From Streptomyces sp. B21-105 (GTDB lineage: Bacteria; Actinomycetota; Actinomycetes; Streptomycetales; Streptomycetaceae), in the NCBI RefSeq assembly GCF_036898465.1, contig NZ_JARUMJ010000001.1, forward strand, positions 1,922,001-1,986,000: 64,000 nt of DNA, given 5' to 3'. Below the pieces are notes generated by a model. That model was not told where the DNA came from. It saw only the letters and a list, made by a program, of their open reading frames with translations, and ran no database searches. Both the position numbers and the translations under genes were made by a program. Every line of letters begins with the position of its first letter. Within the stretch, counting starts at the first letter, position 1. Below are positions 56,188 to 64,000 of the stretch, piece by piece.

Positions 56188-58383
56188 ATGGGCGACAAGG
56201 CGAACGCACACCCCGGAGCCGCCGGCAGGGCTACGGCGGCCGACCGACCCGCGTCCGTACGGAATGTGGTGCTGGTCGGCCACTGCGGATCGGGCAAGAC
56301 GACATTGGTGGAAGCTCTCGCGCTGACCGCGGGAGCAGTGAACCGGGCGGGCCGCGTGGAGGACGGCGGCACCGTCTCCGACTACGACGAGATCGAGCAC
56401 CGGCAGCAGCGCTCGGTGCAGCTCTCGCTGGTGCCCGTCACCTTCGACGGCATCAAGGTCAATCTCCTCGACACCCCCGGATACGCCGACTTCGTGGGGG
56501 AGCTCAGGGCCGGTCTGCGCGCCGCGGACGCGGCCCTCTTCGTCGTCTCGGCGGCGGACGGCGTGGACGGGTCGACGCGCATGGTCTGGGAGGAGTGCGC
56601 GGCGGTCGGCATGCCCCGCGCGATCGTCGTCACGCACCTGGAGGCCGCCCGCGCGGACTTCGAGGAGATGACGCGGATCTGCGCGGACGCCTTCGGCGCG
56701 GACGACCCGGACGCGGTCCTGCCGCTGTACCTGCCCATACGCGGGCCCGAGGGGCCCGACGGGCACGCGCCGGTGACCGGGCTGACCGGACTGCTGTCCC
56801 GGACGCTGTTCGACTACTCCTTCGGCGAACGCAAGGAGTCCGAGCCGGACGAGGGCCGGCTGGCGGCCATGGAGGAGGCCCGCAACCGGCTGATCGAGGG
56901 GATCATCGCCGAGAGCGAGGACGAGACCCTCATGGACCGGTATCTCGGCGGCGAGCAGATCGACGTCAAGACGCTGATCGACGACCTGGAGCGGGCCGTC
57001 GCGCGCGGCGCGTTCTTCCCCGTCCTCGCGGCCGCCCCCGCCGCCGAGGGCGCCCGGCAGGGCCTCGGCACGGTCGAACTCCTGGAACTGGTCACCAGGG
57101 GCTTCCCGACGCCGCTGGAACGCGAGGCGCCGCTCGTGACCACGGTCGACGGCCGGCCACGGGAGCTGAAGCCGTGCGATCCGGAAGGTCCGCTGGTCGC
57201 GGAGGTCGTGAAGACCTCCTCCGACCCCTACGTCGGCCGGGTCTCGCTGGTCCGCGTGTTCTCCGGGACCCTGCACCCCGACGAGACCGTCCACGTCTCC
57301 GGGCACGGCCTCGCCGACCGCGGTCACGAGGACCACGACGTCGACGAGCGCGTCGGCGCCCTGTCCGCGCCGTTCGGAAAACAACAGCGGCCCCTGACCC
57401 ACTGCATCGCGGGCGACCTCGCGTGCGTGGCGAAACTCGGCCGCGCGGAGACCGGCGACACCCTCTCCGCCAAGGACGATCCGCTCCTGATGGAGCCCTG
57501 GCAGATGCCGGACCCGCTGCTCCCGCTGGCCATCCGGGCCCACAGCAAGGCCGACGAGGACAAGCTCTCGCAGGGCCTGGGCCGACTGGTCGCCGAGGAC
57601 CCCACGATGCGCCTGGAGCACAACCAGCACACCCACCAGGTGGTGCTGTGGTGCCTGGGCGAGGCGCACGCGGACGTCGCGCTCGAACGGCTGCGCTCCC
57701 GTTACGGCGTCCAGGTCGACGTCGTCCCGCACCAGGTGTCCCTGCGGGAGACGTTCGCGGCGAAGTCCGCCGGGCGCGGGCGGCATGTGAAGCAGTCCGG
57801 CGGGCACGGCCAGTACGCCGTCTGCGAGATCGAGGTGGAGCCACTGCCGGGCGGCTCGGGCATCGAGTTCGTGGACCGGGTCGTCGGCGGTTCGGTGCCG
57901 CGGCAGTTCATCCCGTCCGTCGAGAAGGGCGTCCGGGCGCAGGCGGCCAAGGGAGTGGCCGCGGGGCATCCGTTGGTGGACGTGCGGATCACGCTGCTGG
58001 ACGGCAAGGCGCACTCGGTGGACTCCTCCGACGCGGCTTTCCAGACAGCCGGCGCGCTGGCCCTCAGGGAGGCGGCGGCCGACGCGAGGATCCATCTGCT
58101 GGAACCGGTGGCCGAGGTGTCCGTGCTGGTGGGCGACGAGTACGTGGGCCCCGTGATGAGCGACCTGTCGGGCCGCCGCGGACGCGTGCTGGGCACCGAG
58201 CAGACCAGCGGGAGCCGCACGCTCGTGCGGGCCGAGGTGCCGGAGATCGAGATCGGCCGGTACGCGGTCGATCTGCGCTCCCTCTCGCACGGCACGGCCC
58301 GCTTCCACCGCGCGTACGCCCGGCACGAGCCGATGCCGCCGCAGGTCGCCGAGAAGGTACGCCAACGGGCGGAGGCAGGCTGA
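56188..58383 (+). CDS. EF-G-like GTPase paralogue with degenerate G2 and G4 motifs
   Basis: The 731-residue product has the EF-G domain order and is not the canonical fusA. G1 is GHCGSGKTT (31-39), and G3 is DTPG (95-98) in VNLLDTPGYADFVGE. The switch I RGITI region is replaced by QQRSVQLSL. The NKxD base-recognition motif is THLE (149-152), so guanine specificity may be changed. Domain IV (GGHGQYAVCEIEVEPLPGG) and the C-terminal domain (LSGRRGRVLGTEQT) are intact. The family includes mycobacterial FusA2, whose role is unclear. The ATG at 56188 has GGGAGG seven bases upstream. A hairpin ends the gene. Confidence 0.9.
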   Translation: MGDKANAHPGAAGRATAADRPASVRNVVLVGHCGSGKTTLVEALALTAGAVNRAGRVEDGGTVSDYDEIEHRQQRSVQLSLVPVTFDGIKVNLLDTPGYADFVGELRAGLRAADAALFVVSAADGVDGSTRMVWEECAAVGMPRAIVVTHLEAARADFEEMTRICADAFGADDPDAVLPLYLPIRGPEGPDGHAPVTGLTGLLSRTLFDYSFGERKESEPDEGRLAAMEEARNRLIEGIIAESEDETLMDRYLGGEQIDVKTLIDDLERAVARGAFFPVLAAAPAAEGARQGLGTVELLELVTRGFPTPLEREAPLVTTVDGRPRELKPCDPEGPLVAEVVKTSSDPYVGRVSLVRVFSGTLHPDETVHVSGHGLADRGHEDHDVDERVGALSAPFGKQQRPLTHCIAGDLACVAKLGRAETGDTLSAKDDPLLMEPWQMPDPLLPLAIRAHSKADEDKLSQGLGRLVAEDPTMRLEHNQHTHQVVLWCLGEAHADVALERLRSRYGVQVDVVPHQVSLRETFAAKSAGRGRHVKQSGGHGQYAVCEIEVEPLPGGSGIEFVDRVVGGSVPRQFIPSVEKGVRAQAAKGVAAGHPLVDVRITLLDGKAHSVDSSDAAFQTAGALALREAAADARIHLLEPVAEVSVLVGDEYVGPVMSDLSGRRGRVLGTEQTSGSRTLVRAEVPEIEIGRYAVDLRSLSHGTARFHRAYARHEPMPPQVAEKVRQRAEAG

Positions 58384-58388
58384 CGGTT

Positions 58389-58424
58389 GGTGCCGTACCG
58401 GTCCCAAGTGGCCGGTGCGGCACC
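58389..58424 (+). terminator. Terminator after the EF-G paralogue
   Basis: A 13-bp stem with one G-T pair and a ten-base loop starts five bases after the stop. There is no T-run. Confidence 0.65.
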
Positions 58425-58580
58425 GCACGGAGGGAATTCTTCCGCTTCGGTGGGCGGCTTCGGCCGTCCGCCGACGGATGTCGGCCCCTGCCGATACGCT
58501 GATGACCTGATCAACAGGTGTGCGGAGCACGGAAGTCGGGAAAGCCGCAGAAGCGAGAGCAGCGGCGATCGGGGGCGGGA

Positions 58581-60242
58581 ATGACCGTTGGCAGCGGTTA
58601 CGCGGACATCTTCGGACCGCAGGTGCCGCAACAGGGCGACGGGGGGCAGACGCCGACGTTCGGCCTGGCGTCGGCGGCCTACCGGGACGACCCGGTCGAG
58701 GACATCAAGAAGGCCGACAACGAGTGGCATCAGACGGCGGTCAACGGCGGCCGCAGCTGGGCCCGGATCTTCCGGCCCAACCTCGGCGAGGCGTTCTCGC
58801 AGGCGGTGATCGACCGCATGCTGGGCGTCGGCCGCAAGCCGCTCATCCAGTCGTTCGGCAGCGAGCCGCAGGTGGTCGTCGAGCACTGCCTCGCCGCCAA
58901 CCGCATCCGCCGGGAACGCGACCAGAAGCTGACCGGCGTCATGCTGCTGTGCGGTGTGCTGTTCCTGCCCGGCCTGCTGGTGTGGCTGCTGGTCTTCCAA
59001 CTGCGGGCGAGCATGGGGAAGCTGGACGACAAGCGGGTCTCCGGCCTCGGCACCGGTCTGCTCGTCGCCATGGGCGCGCTCGCCGTGCTGTTCCTGGTGA
59101 AGATGCCGTTCACCGGCGTCGTGGGGTGGTATGCGCGCGGGTGCGTCGTGGCGCCCGTGGTCGGCTGGTTCCTGGCCAAGCGGATCTGCGAGGGCACCGC
59201 GATCGACCTTCGGGAGCGCTGGGACAGTCTGCTGTCCGGCGGGAGCGTCGGCGCCAAGGTCCCCGAGGCCGTGCCGACCAGCCCGAACCAGACGGCGGCG
59301 GAGCAGCTGCGGCAGTCCCTGGCCAGGCTCAGCGCGGAGCAGCAGTCCAACTCGGTCTTCTACGCCGGCCCCAAGGGCATACTCGGCATGGGCACGCGGT
59401 GGGGGGCCTGGCACCTGGCCGAGGAGCTGGTGCCGAGCGACCCGAACAAGGGCGTCCACGAGTTCCGCAGCTGGACCGTCGTGCGCGCCATCCACGACCA
59501 GTTGTCGGTGCTCAACCGGCAGAGCCTGAAGACCGGCGGTTTCCCTGCGCCCACGGTCCGGCACTGGATCGTCACCCCGGTCGGCGAGAACGCCAAGGCG
59601 GTCGCGCGGCCGGAGGGCACCGACGTCGAGGCGTACCAGGTCAAGCCGCGGGCGATAGAGGACATCTGCAACAACCAGCAGTTCGGCGGCGGTGACCGGC
59701 ACTACCTGGGCGTTCAGTGGCCGCTGTGGGACGGCCAGTTGATCATCACGATGCTGATCACGGTGACGGTGCTGCACGAGACGCTGCGCATCGAGGTCAC
59801 CGGGCACGCCCTGGGCCCGGTGAACGGCCTCTTCACCACCAAGCCCGAGGCCCCGACCAAGGAAGTCGCCAAGAGCGTCCGGTTCTGGGAGACCCGGACG
59901 GTCAAGCTGCCGCTGGTCACCGCCGACGAGGTGGTCCGGGTGGCAGCGCGCGCCACGATCAGCTGGTACCCGCCGCTGCTGAAGTGGCTCGGCGGCTCGA
60001 TCGGCCTGCCCGAGCCCTTCGGCCTGCGGCACGCCTGGGCGGACCAGCCCTGGCGTCACCGCTTCATGGCCGACGACGCCCTGCGGGCGGCCACCCCGGT
60101 GCTGCGCGTGGTGCACTCGGCGGCGCTCAAGGTGCTCAAGGAGCACGACGTGAACATCGAGAAGTTCACCTCGCGGTCGTCGATCCTGAGCGGTGCGGTC
60201 CAGGACGTGGCGCCGAGGAAGGCGGACAGCTACGACGCGTAG
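58581..60242 (+). CDS. Unrecognised 553-residue membrane protein
   Basis: I do not recognise this family. Residues 1-110 are soluble (FGPQVPQQGDGGQTPTF at the start). Hydrophobic helices lie at about 117-141 (MLLCGVLFLPGLLVWLLVF), 156-176 and 178-199, so it has two or three membrane passes. A polar segment of about 160 residues follows. The C-terminal half has another hydrophobic stretch (LIITMLITVTVL) inside a soluble-looking domain with WPLWDGQ and RVAARATISWYPPLLKWLG. The ATG at 58581 has a G-rich upstream (GGGGGCGGGA). Base and codon composition match the neighbours, so I see no sign of recent transfer. It stands alone after the EF-G hairpin and converges with the HIT gene. Confidence 0.85.
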   Translation: MTVGSGYADIFGPQVPQQGDGGQTPTFGLASAAYRDDPVEDIKKADNEWHQTAVNGGRSWARIFRPNLGEAFSQAVIDRMLGVGRKPLIQSFGSEPQVVVEHCLAANRIRRERDQKLTGVMLLCGVLFLPGLLVWLLVFQLRASMGKLDDKRVSGLGTGLLVAMGALAVLFLVKMPFTGVVGWYARGCVVAPVVGWFLAKRICEGTAIDLRERWDSLLSGGSVGAKVPEAVPTSPNQTAAEQLRQSLARLSAEQQSNSVFYAGPKGILGMGTRWGAWHLAEELVPSDPNKGVHEFRSWTVVRAIHDQLSVLNRQSLKTGGFPAPTVRHWIVTPVGENAKAVARPEGTDVEAYQVKPRAIEDICNNQQFGGGDRHYLGVQWPLWDGQLIITMLITVTVLHETLRIEVTGHALGPVNGLFTTKPEAPTKEVAKSVRFWETRTVKLPLVTADEVVRVAARATISWYPPLLKWLGGSIGLPEPFGLRHAWADQPWRHRFMADDALRAATPVLRVVHSAALKVLKEHDVNIEKFTSRSSILSGAVQDVAPRKADSYDA

Positions 60243-60296
60243 GCCTCCGGCGGTCGGCCGGATTCGTGCGGGCGGTGGGGTGGGGTGGGCGTCCCC

Positions 60297-60366
60297 AGGG
60301 GCTGCACCCCCAGACCCCCGCTGTCGGCCCTGAAGGGGCCTCGTCCTCAAACGCCGAACGGGCTGA
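60297..60366. repeat. Streptomyces-type dispersed intergenic repeat
   Basis: The sequence around CTCGTCCTCAAACGCCGAAC, together with CCCCCAGACCCCCGCT, closely resembles a very common intergenic repeat in Streptomyces genomes that I recall as CCTCAAACGCCGGACGGGCTG. Only one copy is in this window. Confidence 0.6.
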
Positions 60367-60384
60367 CACAGTCACCTGTGTCAG
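60363..60384 (-). terminator. Inverted repeat at the stop of the HIT gene
   Basis: CTGACACAG and CTGTGTCAG (9 bp, four-base loop) overlap the HIT stop codon and follow the dispersed repeat. It could terminate transcripts from both convergent genes. Confidence 0.6.
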
Positions 60385-60929
60385 GCCGTCGGCCAGGCCT
60401 CTGCCAGCATTTTCCTCGTGTCCGCCAGCAGTTGCGGCAGTACGCGCGTGTGCCCGACCACCGGCATGAAGTTCGTGTCGCCGCCCCAGCGGGGCACGAT
60501 GTGCTGGTGCAGGTGCGCGGCGATCCCGGCGCCCGCGACGGCGCCCTGGTTCATGCCGATGTTGAAGCCCTGCGCGCCGGACGCGAGACGCAGGGCCGTC
60601 ATCGCCTGCTTGGTCAGCTCGCCGAGCTCGGCGGTCTCCGGCCCGGTCAGGTCGGTGTAGTCGGCCACATGACGGTAGGGCACGGTCATCAGATGGCCGC
60701 CGTTGTACGGGTACAGGTTCAGCACCGCGTACACGTGCTCCCCGCGCCGGACGACCAGGCCGTCCTCGTCGGACTTCGCCGGGATCGAGCAGAACGGACA
60801 GCCGTCTCCGGCGCCGGGGCCGGTCGGCTTGTTCTCGCCCTGGATGTAGGCCATCCGGTGGGGCGTCCACAGGCGCTGGAACGCGTCCTGCGTCCCCACT
60901 CCGATCTGCTGCTCCGGCTCACTCGTCAT
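60381..60929 (-). CDS. HIT-family hydrolase/AP4A phosphorylase-like protein
   Basis: The 182-residue product has the histidine triad HLHQHIVPRW, an N-terminal CPFC that may bind zinc, and VVRRGEHVYAVLNLYPYNGG followed by HLMTVPYRH. It is related to mycobacterial Rv2613c-type AP4A phosphorylases, which also lie near thrS and the PIM genes. I chose ATG 60927-60929; an ATG four codons earlier is possible, and neither has a strong ribosome site. It is divergent from the potassium channel by 79 bases. Confidence 0.9.
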   Translation of the reverse strand: MTSEPEQQIGVGTQDAFQRLWTPHRMAYIQGENKPTGPGAGDGCPFCSIPAKSDEDGLVVRRGEHVYAVLNLYPYNGGHLMTVPYRHVADYTDLTGPETAELGELTKQAMTALRLASGAQGFNIGMNQGAVAGAGIAAHLHQHIVPRWGGDTNFMPVVGHTRVLPQLLADTRKMLAEAWPTA

Positions 60930-61008
60930 GCAAGGCAGCATATGGCTTCGCCCGTTCGCGGCGTGTCGGCGGGGTTCGCGCACGAACGGTGCGAGCCAAG
61001 CTGGGCCG

Positions 61009-61698
61009 ATGGACGAAGACAGCCGCCTGGCCCGCTGGGAACAGCGCACCGAGGTGCCCCTCGCACTGGTTTCCCTGGCCTTCCTCGTCGGCTACGCGAT
61101 CCACGTCCTCGCCCGGGACATCACGGACGGCTGGCGGGACCTCTGCTTCACCGTGATGCTGGCCGCGTGGGCGATGTTCGCCGCGGACTACGGGGTGCGC
61201 TGGAGGCTCAGCGGTCAACGGCTGCGCTTCGTGCGCACCCACTGGCTGGACGGACTGGTGGTCGTGCTCCCCCTGCTGCGCCCGCTGCGGATCGTCAAGC
61301 TCTACGAGGCCGTGCAGCGCCGGCACGGGCAGCCCCGGTTGTCGCTGCACGCGCGCGTGATCACCTATGCCGGGCTGTCCACGGGACTGCTCGGCTTCGC
61401 CGGCGCGCTCGCCGTGTACAGCCAGGAACGCGGAGCGCCGGGCGCGAACATGAAGACCTTCGGCGACGCCCTCTGGTGGACCTGCGAGACGCTCACCACC
61501 GTCGGCTACGGCGACATCACCCCCGTCACCGTGCGCGGACGGCTGATCGCGGTCGGGATGATGGCGTGCGGGCTGGCCCTGCTGGGCGCGGTCACCGGGT
61601 CGTTCTCGTCCTGGCTGATCCAGGTGTTCTCGCAGGACGACCGCGGGAGCGACCGCGGTCCCGCGGGCCCCGGGGACGGCGAAGGGCCCCCGAGGTGA
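61009..61698 (+). CDS. Kv-like potassium channel
   Basis: The 229-residue protein has helices at about 17-33, 45-60 and 82-97, then S5 (117-136), a pore helix and S6 (178-204). The selectivity filter TTVGYGD is at 163-169 and complete. No classical S4 with regularly spaced arginines is present, only LLRPLRIVKLYE. The C-terminus is short and hydrophilic, without an RCK domain. The ATG at 61009 has a weak ribosome site. It converges with thrS. Confidence 0.88.
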   Translation: MDEDSRLARWEQRTEVPLALVSLAFLVGYAIHVLARDITDGWRDLCFTVMLAAWAMFAADYGVRWRLSGQRLRFVRTHWLDGLVVVLPLLRPLRIVKLYEAVQRRHGQPRLSLHARVITYAGLSTGLLGFAGALAVYSQERGAPGANMKTFGDALWWTCETLTTVGYGDITPVTVRGRLIAVGMMACGLALLGAVTGSFSSWLIQVFSQDDRGSDRGPAGPGDGEGPPR

Positions 61699-61713
61699 AC
61701 TCCCCGGGGGCCC
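61684..61713. terminator. Hairpin between the potassium channel and thrS
   Basis: GGGCCCCCG and CGGGGGCCC (9 bp, twelve-base loop) lie at the end of the channel gene and 30 bases downstream of the thrS stop. It serves both convergent genes. Confidence 0.7.
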
Positions 61714-61716
61714 CGC

Positions 61717-61748
61717 GCGGCACGACGTCAGAGCGGCACGACGTCAGA
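61717..61748. repeat. 16-bp direct repeat at the thrS stop
   Basis: GCGGCACGACGTCAGA occurs twice in tandem without a gap (61717-61732 and 61733-61748). The second copy contains the thrS stop codon, so the repeat duplicates the stop region. Confidence 0.8.
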
Positions 61749-63720
61749 CCTGCGTACGCTCCTCGACGACCTTCGCGATCTTCGCGATGGCCTCGTCGAA
61801 CGGGATGCCGTTCTCCTGGGAGCCGTCGCGGTAGCGGAAGGACACCGAACCGCCAGCCATGTCCTCGTCGCCCGCGATGACCATGAAGGGCACCTTCTGC
61901 TTCTGGGCGTTGCGGATCTTCTTCTGCATCCGGTCGGAGGAGGAGTCGACGTCGACCCGCAGCCCCTGCTTCCTGGCGGCCGCGGCGAACTTCTCCAGGT
62001 AGTCGACGTGCGTGTCGCCGATCGGGATGCCGATCGCCTGCACCGGGGCCAGCCACGCGGGGAAGGCGCCCGCGTAGTGCTCCAGGAGCACCGCGAAGAA
62101 CCGTTCGATCGACCCGAACAGGGCCCGGTGGATCATGACCGGCCGCTGCTTGGAGCCGTCGGGCGAGGTGTACTCGAGCTCGAAGCGCTCCGGCAGGTTG
62201 AAGTCGAGCTGGATGGTCGACATCTGCCAGGTGCGGCCGATGGCGTCCTTCGTCTGGACGGAGATCTTGGGGCCGTAGAAGGCGGCGCCGCCCGGGTCCG
62301 GGACCAGGGGCAGGCCCTGCTTCTCGGCGACCTGGCGCAGCGTCTCGGTCGCCTCCTCCCAGACGTCGTCCGAGCCGACGAACTTCTCCGGGTCCTTGGT
62401 GGACAGCTCCAGGTAGAAGTCGGTCAGGCCGTAGTCGCGCAGCAGGCCGAGGACGAAGGTGAGCGTCTTGTCGAGCTCCTCCGCCATCTGCTCGCGGGTG
62501 CAGTAGATGTGCGCGTCGTCCTGGGTGAAGCCGCGCGCGCGGGTCAGGCCGTGCACGACGCCCGACTTCTCGTACCGGTACACGGTCCCGAACTCGAAGA
62601 GGCGCAGCGGCAGTTCGCGGTAGGAGCGGCCGCGCGCGTCGAAGATCAGGTTGTGCATCGGGCAGTTCATGGGCTTGAGGTAGTAGTCCACGCCCTCGTC
62701 GAGCTGCATGGGCGGGTACATGCCGTCGGCGTACCAGTCCAGGTGCCCGGACTGCTCGAAGAGCTTCCCCTTCGTCGCGTGCGGGGTGTAGACGAACTCG
62801 TAGCCCTCCTCCTCGTGGCGGCGGCGCGAGTAGTCCTCCATGACCCGGCGCACGACGCCGCCCTTGGGGTGGAAGACCGCGAGGCCGGAGCCGATCTGCT
62901 CCGGGATGGAGAACAGGTCGAGTTCGGAGCCCAGCTTGCGGTGGTCGCGCTTCTCGGCCTCGGCGAGGAAGTCGAGGTGTGCCTTCAGCTCGTCCTTGGT
63001 CGGCCACGCGGTGCCGTAGATCCGCTGGAGCATCGGGTTCTTCTCGCTGCCGCGCCAGTAGGCGGCCGCGTTGCGCATCAGCTTGAACGCCGGGATGTTG
63101 CGGGTGGTGGGCAGGTGGGGACCGCGGCAGAGGTCCTTCCAGCACAGGTCGCCGGTCTTCGCGTCGAGGTTGTCGTAGATCGTCAGCTCGCCGGCGCCGA
63201 CCTCGACATCCGCGCCGTCGTCGGAGGAGGCCGAGCCCTTGAGGCCGATCAGCTCCAGCTTGTACGGCTCGTCGGCGAGCTCCTCACGGGCCGCTTCGTC
63301 GGTGACCACACGGCGGGAGAAGCGCTGGCCCCGCTTCTGGATCTCCTGCATCTTCTTCTCGACGGCCTTGAGATCCTCGGGCGTGAACGGCTTCTCGACG
63401 TCGAAGTCGTAGTAGAAGCCGTCCTTGACCGGCGGGCCGATGCCCAGCTTGGCTTCCGGGAAGAGCTCCTGCACGGCCTGGGCCATCACGTGCGCGGTGG
63501 AGTGGCGCAGGATGTTCAGACCGTCCTCGGAGGAGATCTCGACGCCTTCGACCTCTTCGCCGTCCCGCAGCACGTACGCCAGGTCCCTGAGCTCGCCGGC
63601 CACGCGCGCGGCGACGATCGAGCGCTCGCCGGCGAAGAGGTCGGCGGCCGTGGTGCCCGTCGTCACCGTGCGCTCTTCCCGCTCGGAATCGCGTTGGATG
63701 ATCACACGGACGTCTGACAC
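61744..63720 (-). CDS. thrS: Threonyl-tRNA synthetase
   Basis: The enzyme charges tRNA-Thr. The 658-residue product has the N-terminal TGS domain ([17 protein letters not shown]), the editing domain ([20 protein letters not shown] with zinc-type ligands), the catalytic core with the zinc Cys in [12 protein letters not shown], motif 2 [19 protein letters not shown], and motif 3 in [14 protein letters not shown]. The anticodon domain is at the C-terminus. I chose GTG 63718-63720 (VSDVRV) because AGGAGAG lies upstream; a longer reading adds 74 Arg-rich residues. Confidence 0.98.
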   Translation of the reverse strand: MSDVRVIIQRDSEREERTVTTGTTAADLFAGERSIVAARVAGELRDLAYVLRDGEEVEGVEISSEDGLNILRHSTAHVMAQAVQELFPEAKLGIGPPVKDGFYYDFDVEKPFTPEDLKAVEKKMQEIQKRGQRFSRRVVTDEAAREELADEPYKLELIGLKGSASSDDGADVEVGAGELTIYDNLDAKTGDLCWKDLCRGPHLPTTRNIPAFKLMRNAAAYWRGSEKNPMLQRIYGTAWPTKDELKAHLDFLAEAEKRDHRKLGSELDLFSIPEQIGSGLAVFHPKGGVVRRVMEDYSRRRHEEEGYEFVYTPHATKGKLFEQSGHLDWYADGMYPPMQLDEGVDYYLKPMNCPMHNLIFDARGRSYRELPLRLFEFGTVYRYEKSGVVHGLTRARGFTQDDAHIYCTREQMAEELDKTLTFVLGLLRDYGLTDFYLELSTKDPEKFVGSDDVWEEATETLRQVAEKQGLPLVPDPGGAAFYGPKISVQTKDAIGRTWQMSTIQLDFNLPERFELEYTSPDGSKQRPVMIHRALFGSIERFFAVLLEHYAGAFPAWLAPVQAIGIPIGDTHVDYLEKFAAAARKQGLRVDVDSSSDRMQKKIRNAQKQKVPFMVIAGDEDMAGGSVSFRYRDGSQENGIPFDEAIAKIAKVVEERTQV

Positions 63721-63836
63721 CGGTCTCTCCTGACTGAAGGCGGATGCGGGCGCCGTACCGTGGGCGCGCGCAATAGGGGATCGTACCGACCCGCACCCGC
63801 CGACCGCGAAATCAGCCCTCGCCGCCCGGCCGGGCG

Positions 63837-64000
63837 CTACTCCCCGCCGCAGGCCTCCTCGAAGAAGTCGACGTTCTCCTGGAGGGACTTCAGCAGACGG
63901 TCCCGCTCCTCCTCGTCCACCTGCACGGGGACGACCCCGCACGCGCCGGTGACCCTGCGGAACCCGCCCCGGCTCTCCAGCCGGCCGCGCACCCGCACCG
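63837..64000 (-). CDS. C-terminal end of a hypothetical protein (runs off the right edge)
   Basis: About 54 codons are visible, ending [19 protein letters not shown]. The segment is acidic and helical with two cysteines. It may be the DUF4365-type gene that I recall upstream of thrS in Streptomyces, but the visible part is too short to decide. Confidence 0.6.
   Translation of the reverse strand, partial: VRVRGRLESRGGFRRVTGACGVVPVQVDEEERDRLLKSLQENVDFFEEACGGE

Noticed and set aside
55791..58502. A 903-codon open frame overlapping the EF-G paralogue
   Set aside because: It is the +1 shadow of the EF-G gene and consists of Arg/Gly/Pro repeats. The EF-G frame has clear domains and a ribosome site.
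57702..60350. An 882-codon minus-strand frame across the end of the EF-G paralogue and the 553-residue gene
   Set aside because: The translation has no domain and is antisense to two better supported genes.

Overview
The window is a stretch of high-GC actinobacterial chromosome, almost certainly Streptomyces. The evidence is the very high GC and third-position GC, frequent GTG starts and a few TTG starts, and a BldD developmental regulator with its own operator. There is also an sIHF nucleoid protein, a phosphatidylinositol-mannoside cluster, and a gene order I recognise from the fmt-to-thrS core region of Streptomyces. I see no tRNA, rRNA, CRISPR, transposase, integrase or phage gene. This is conserved core chromosome, and most genes are on the minus strand.

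Layout, left to right. (1) 1-8068: partial fmt, a small HTH-like orphan on the plus strand, priA (without helicase motifs), metK, coaBC, rpoZ, gmk and the sIHF gene. (2) 8392-18449: the complete de novo UMP operon, read right to left as pyrR-pyrB-pyrC-(PH-like membrane protein)-carA-carB-pyrD-pyrF. It is tightly coupled and headed by a PyrR-binding loop that overlaps the pyrR Shine-Dalgarno. (3) 18604-19322: bldD on the plus strand, with a recognisable promoter, a BldD box and two terminator hairpins. (4) 19429-26666: nusB, efp, an M24 peptidase homologue with altered metal ligands, a P-loop kinase-like gene with a proline-rich tail, and the shikimate genes aroB-aroK-aroC-aroE. (5) 26647-33372: mltG, ruvX, alaS, two small membrane-associated proteins (DUF6167-like and DUF948-like) and rpsD. 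(6) 33670-43034: rarA, a VKOR-type membrane protein, hisS, an MBL-fold hydrolase, a membrane-anchored cyclophilin, a DUF349 protein and the long RelA/SpoT-type (p)ppGpp enzyme. (7) 43228-49748: apt, secF, secD, yajC, ruvB, ruvA and ruvC. (8) 49920-52276: the YebC-type regulator, pdxT and pdxS. (9) 52447-55897: a LemA-like membrane protein, a PimA-like glycosyltransferase, an acyltransferase and a phosphatidylinositol-phosphate synthase. (10) 56188-64000: an EF-G paralogue with a degenerate G domain, an unrecognised 553-residue membrane protein, a HIT protein, a Kv-like potassium channel, thrS and the 3' end of one more gene.

The genes form functional blocks: pyrimidine synthesis, aromatic precursor synthesis, Holliday-junction processing, Sec protein export accessory factors, PLP synthesis and PIM lipid synthesis. 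Many junctions are ATGA or GTGA overlaps, which implies translational coupling. Strong GC-rich inverted repeats without long U-tracts mark most transcription-unit ends.

I found no clearly new multi-gene system. The best leads are a translational PyrR control site, an M24 protein upstream of efp with three of five metal ligands changed, an EF-G paralogue with degenerate G2/G4 motifs, a P-loop phosphotransferase with a 105-residue Pro/His/Gly tail between pepQ and aroB, a PH-like membrane protein embedded in the pyr operon, and an uncharacterised 553-residue membrane protein.
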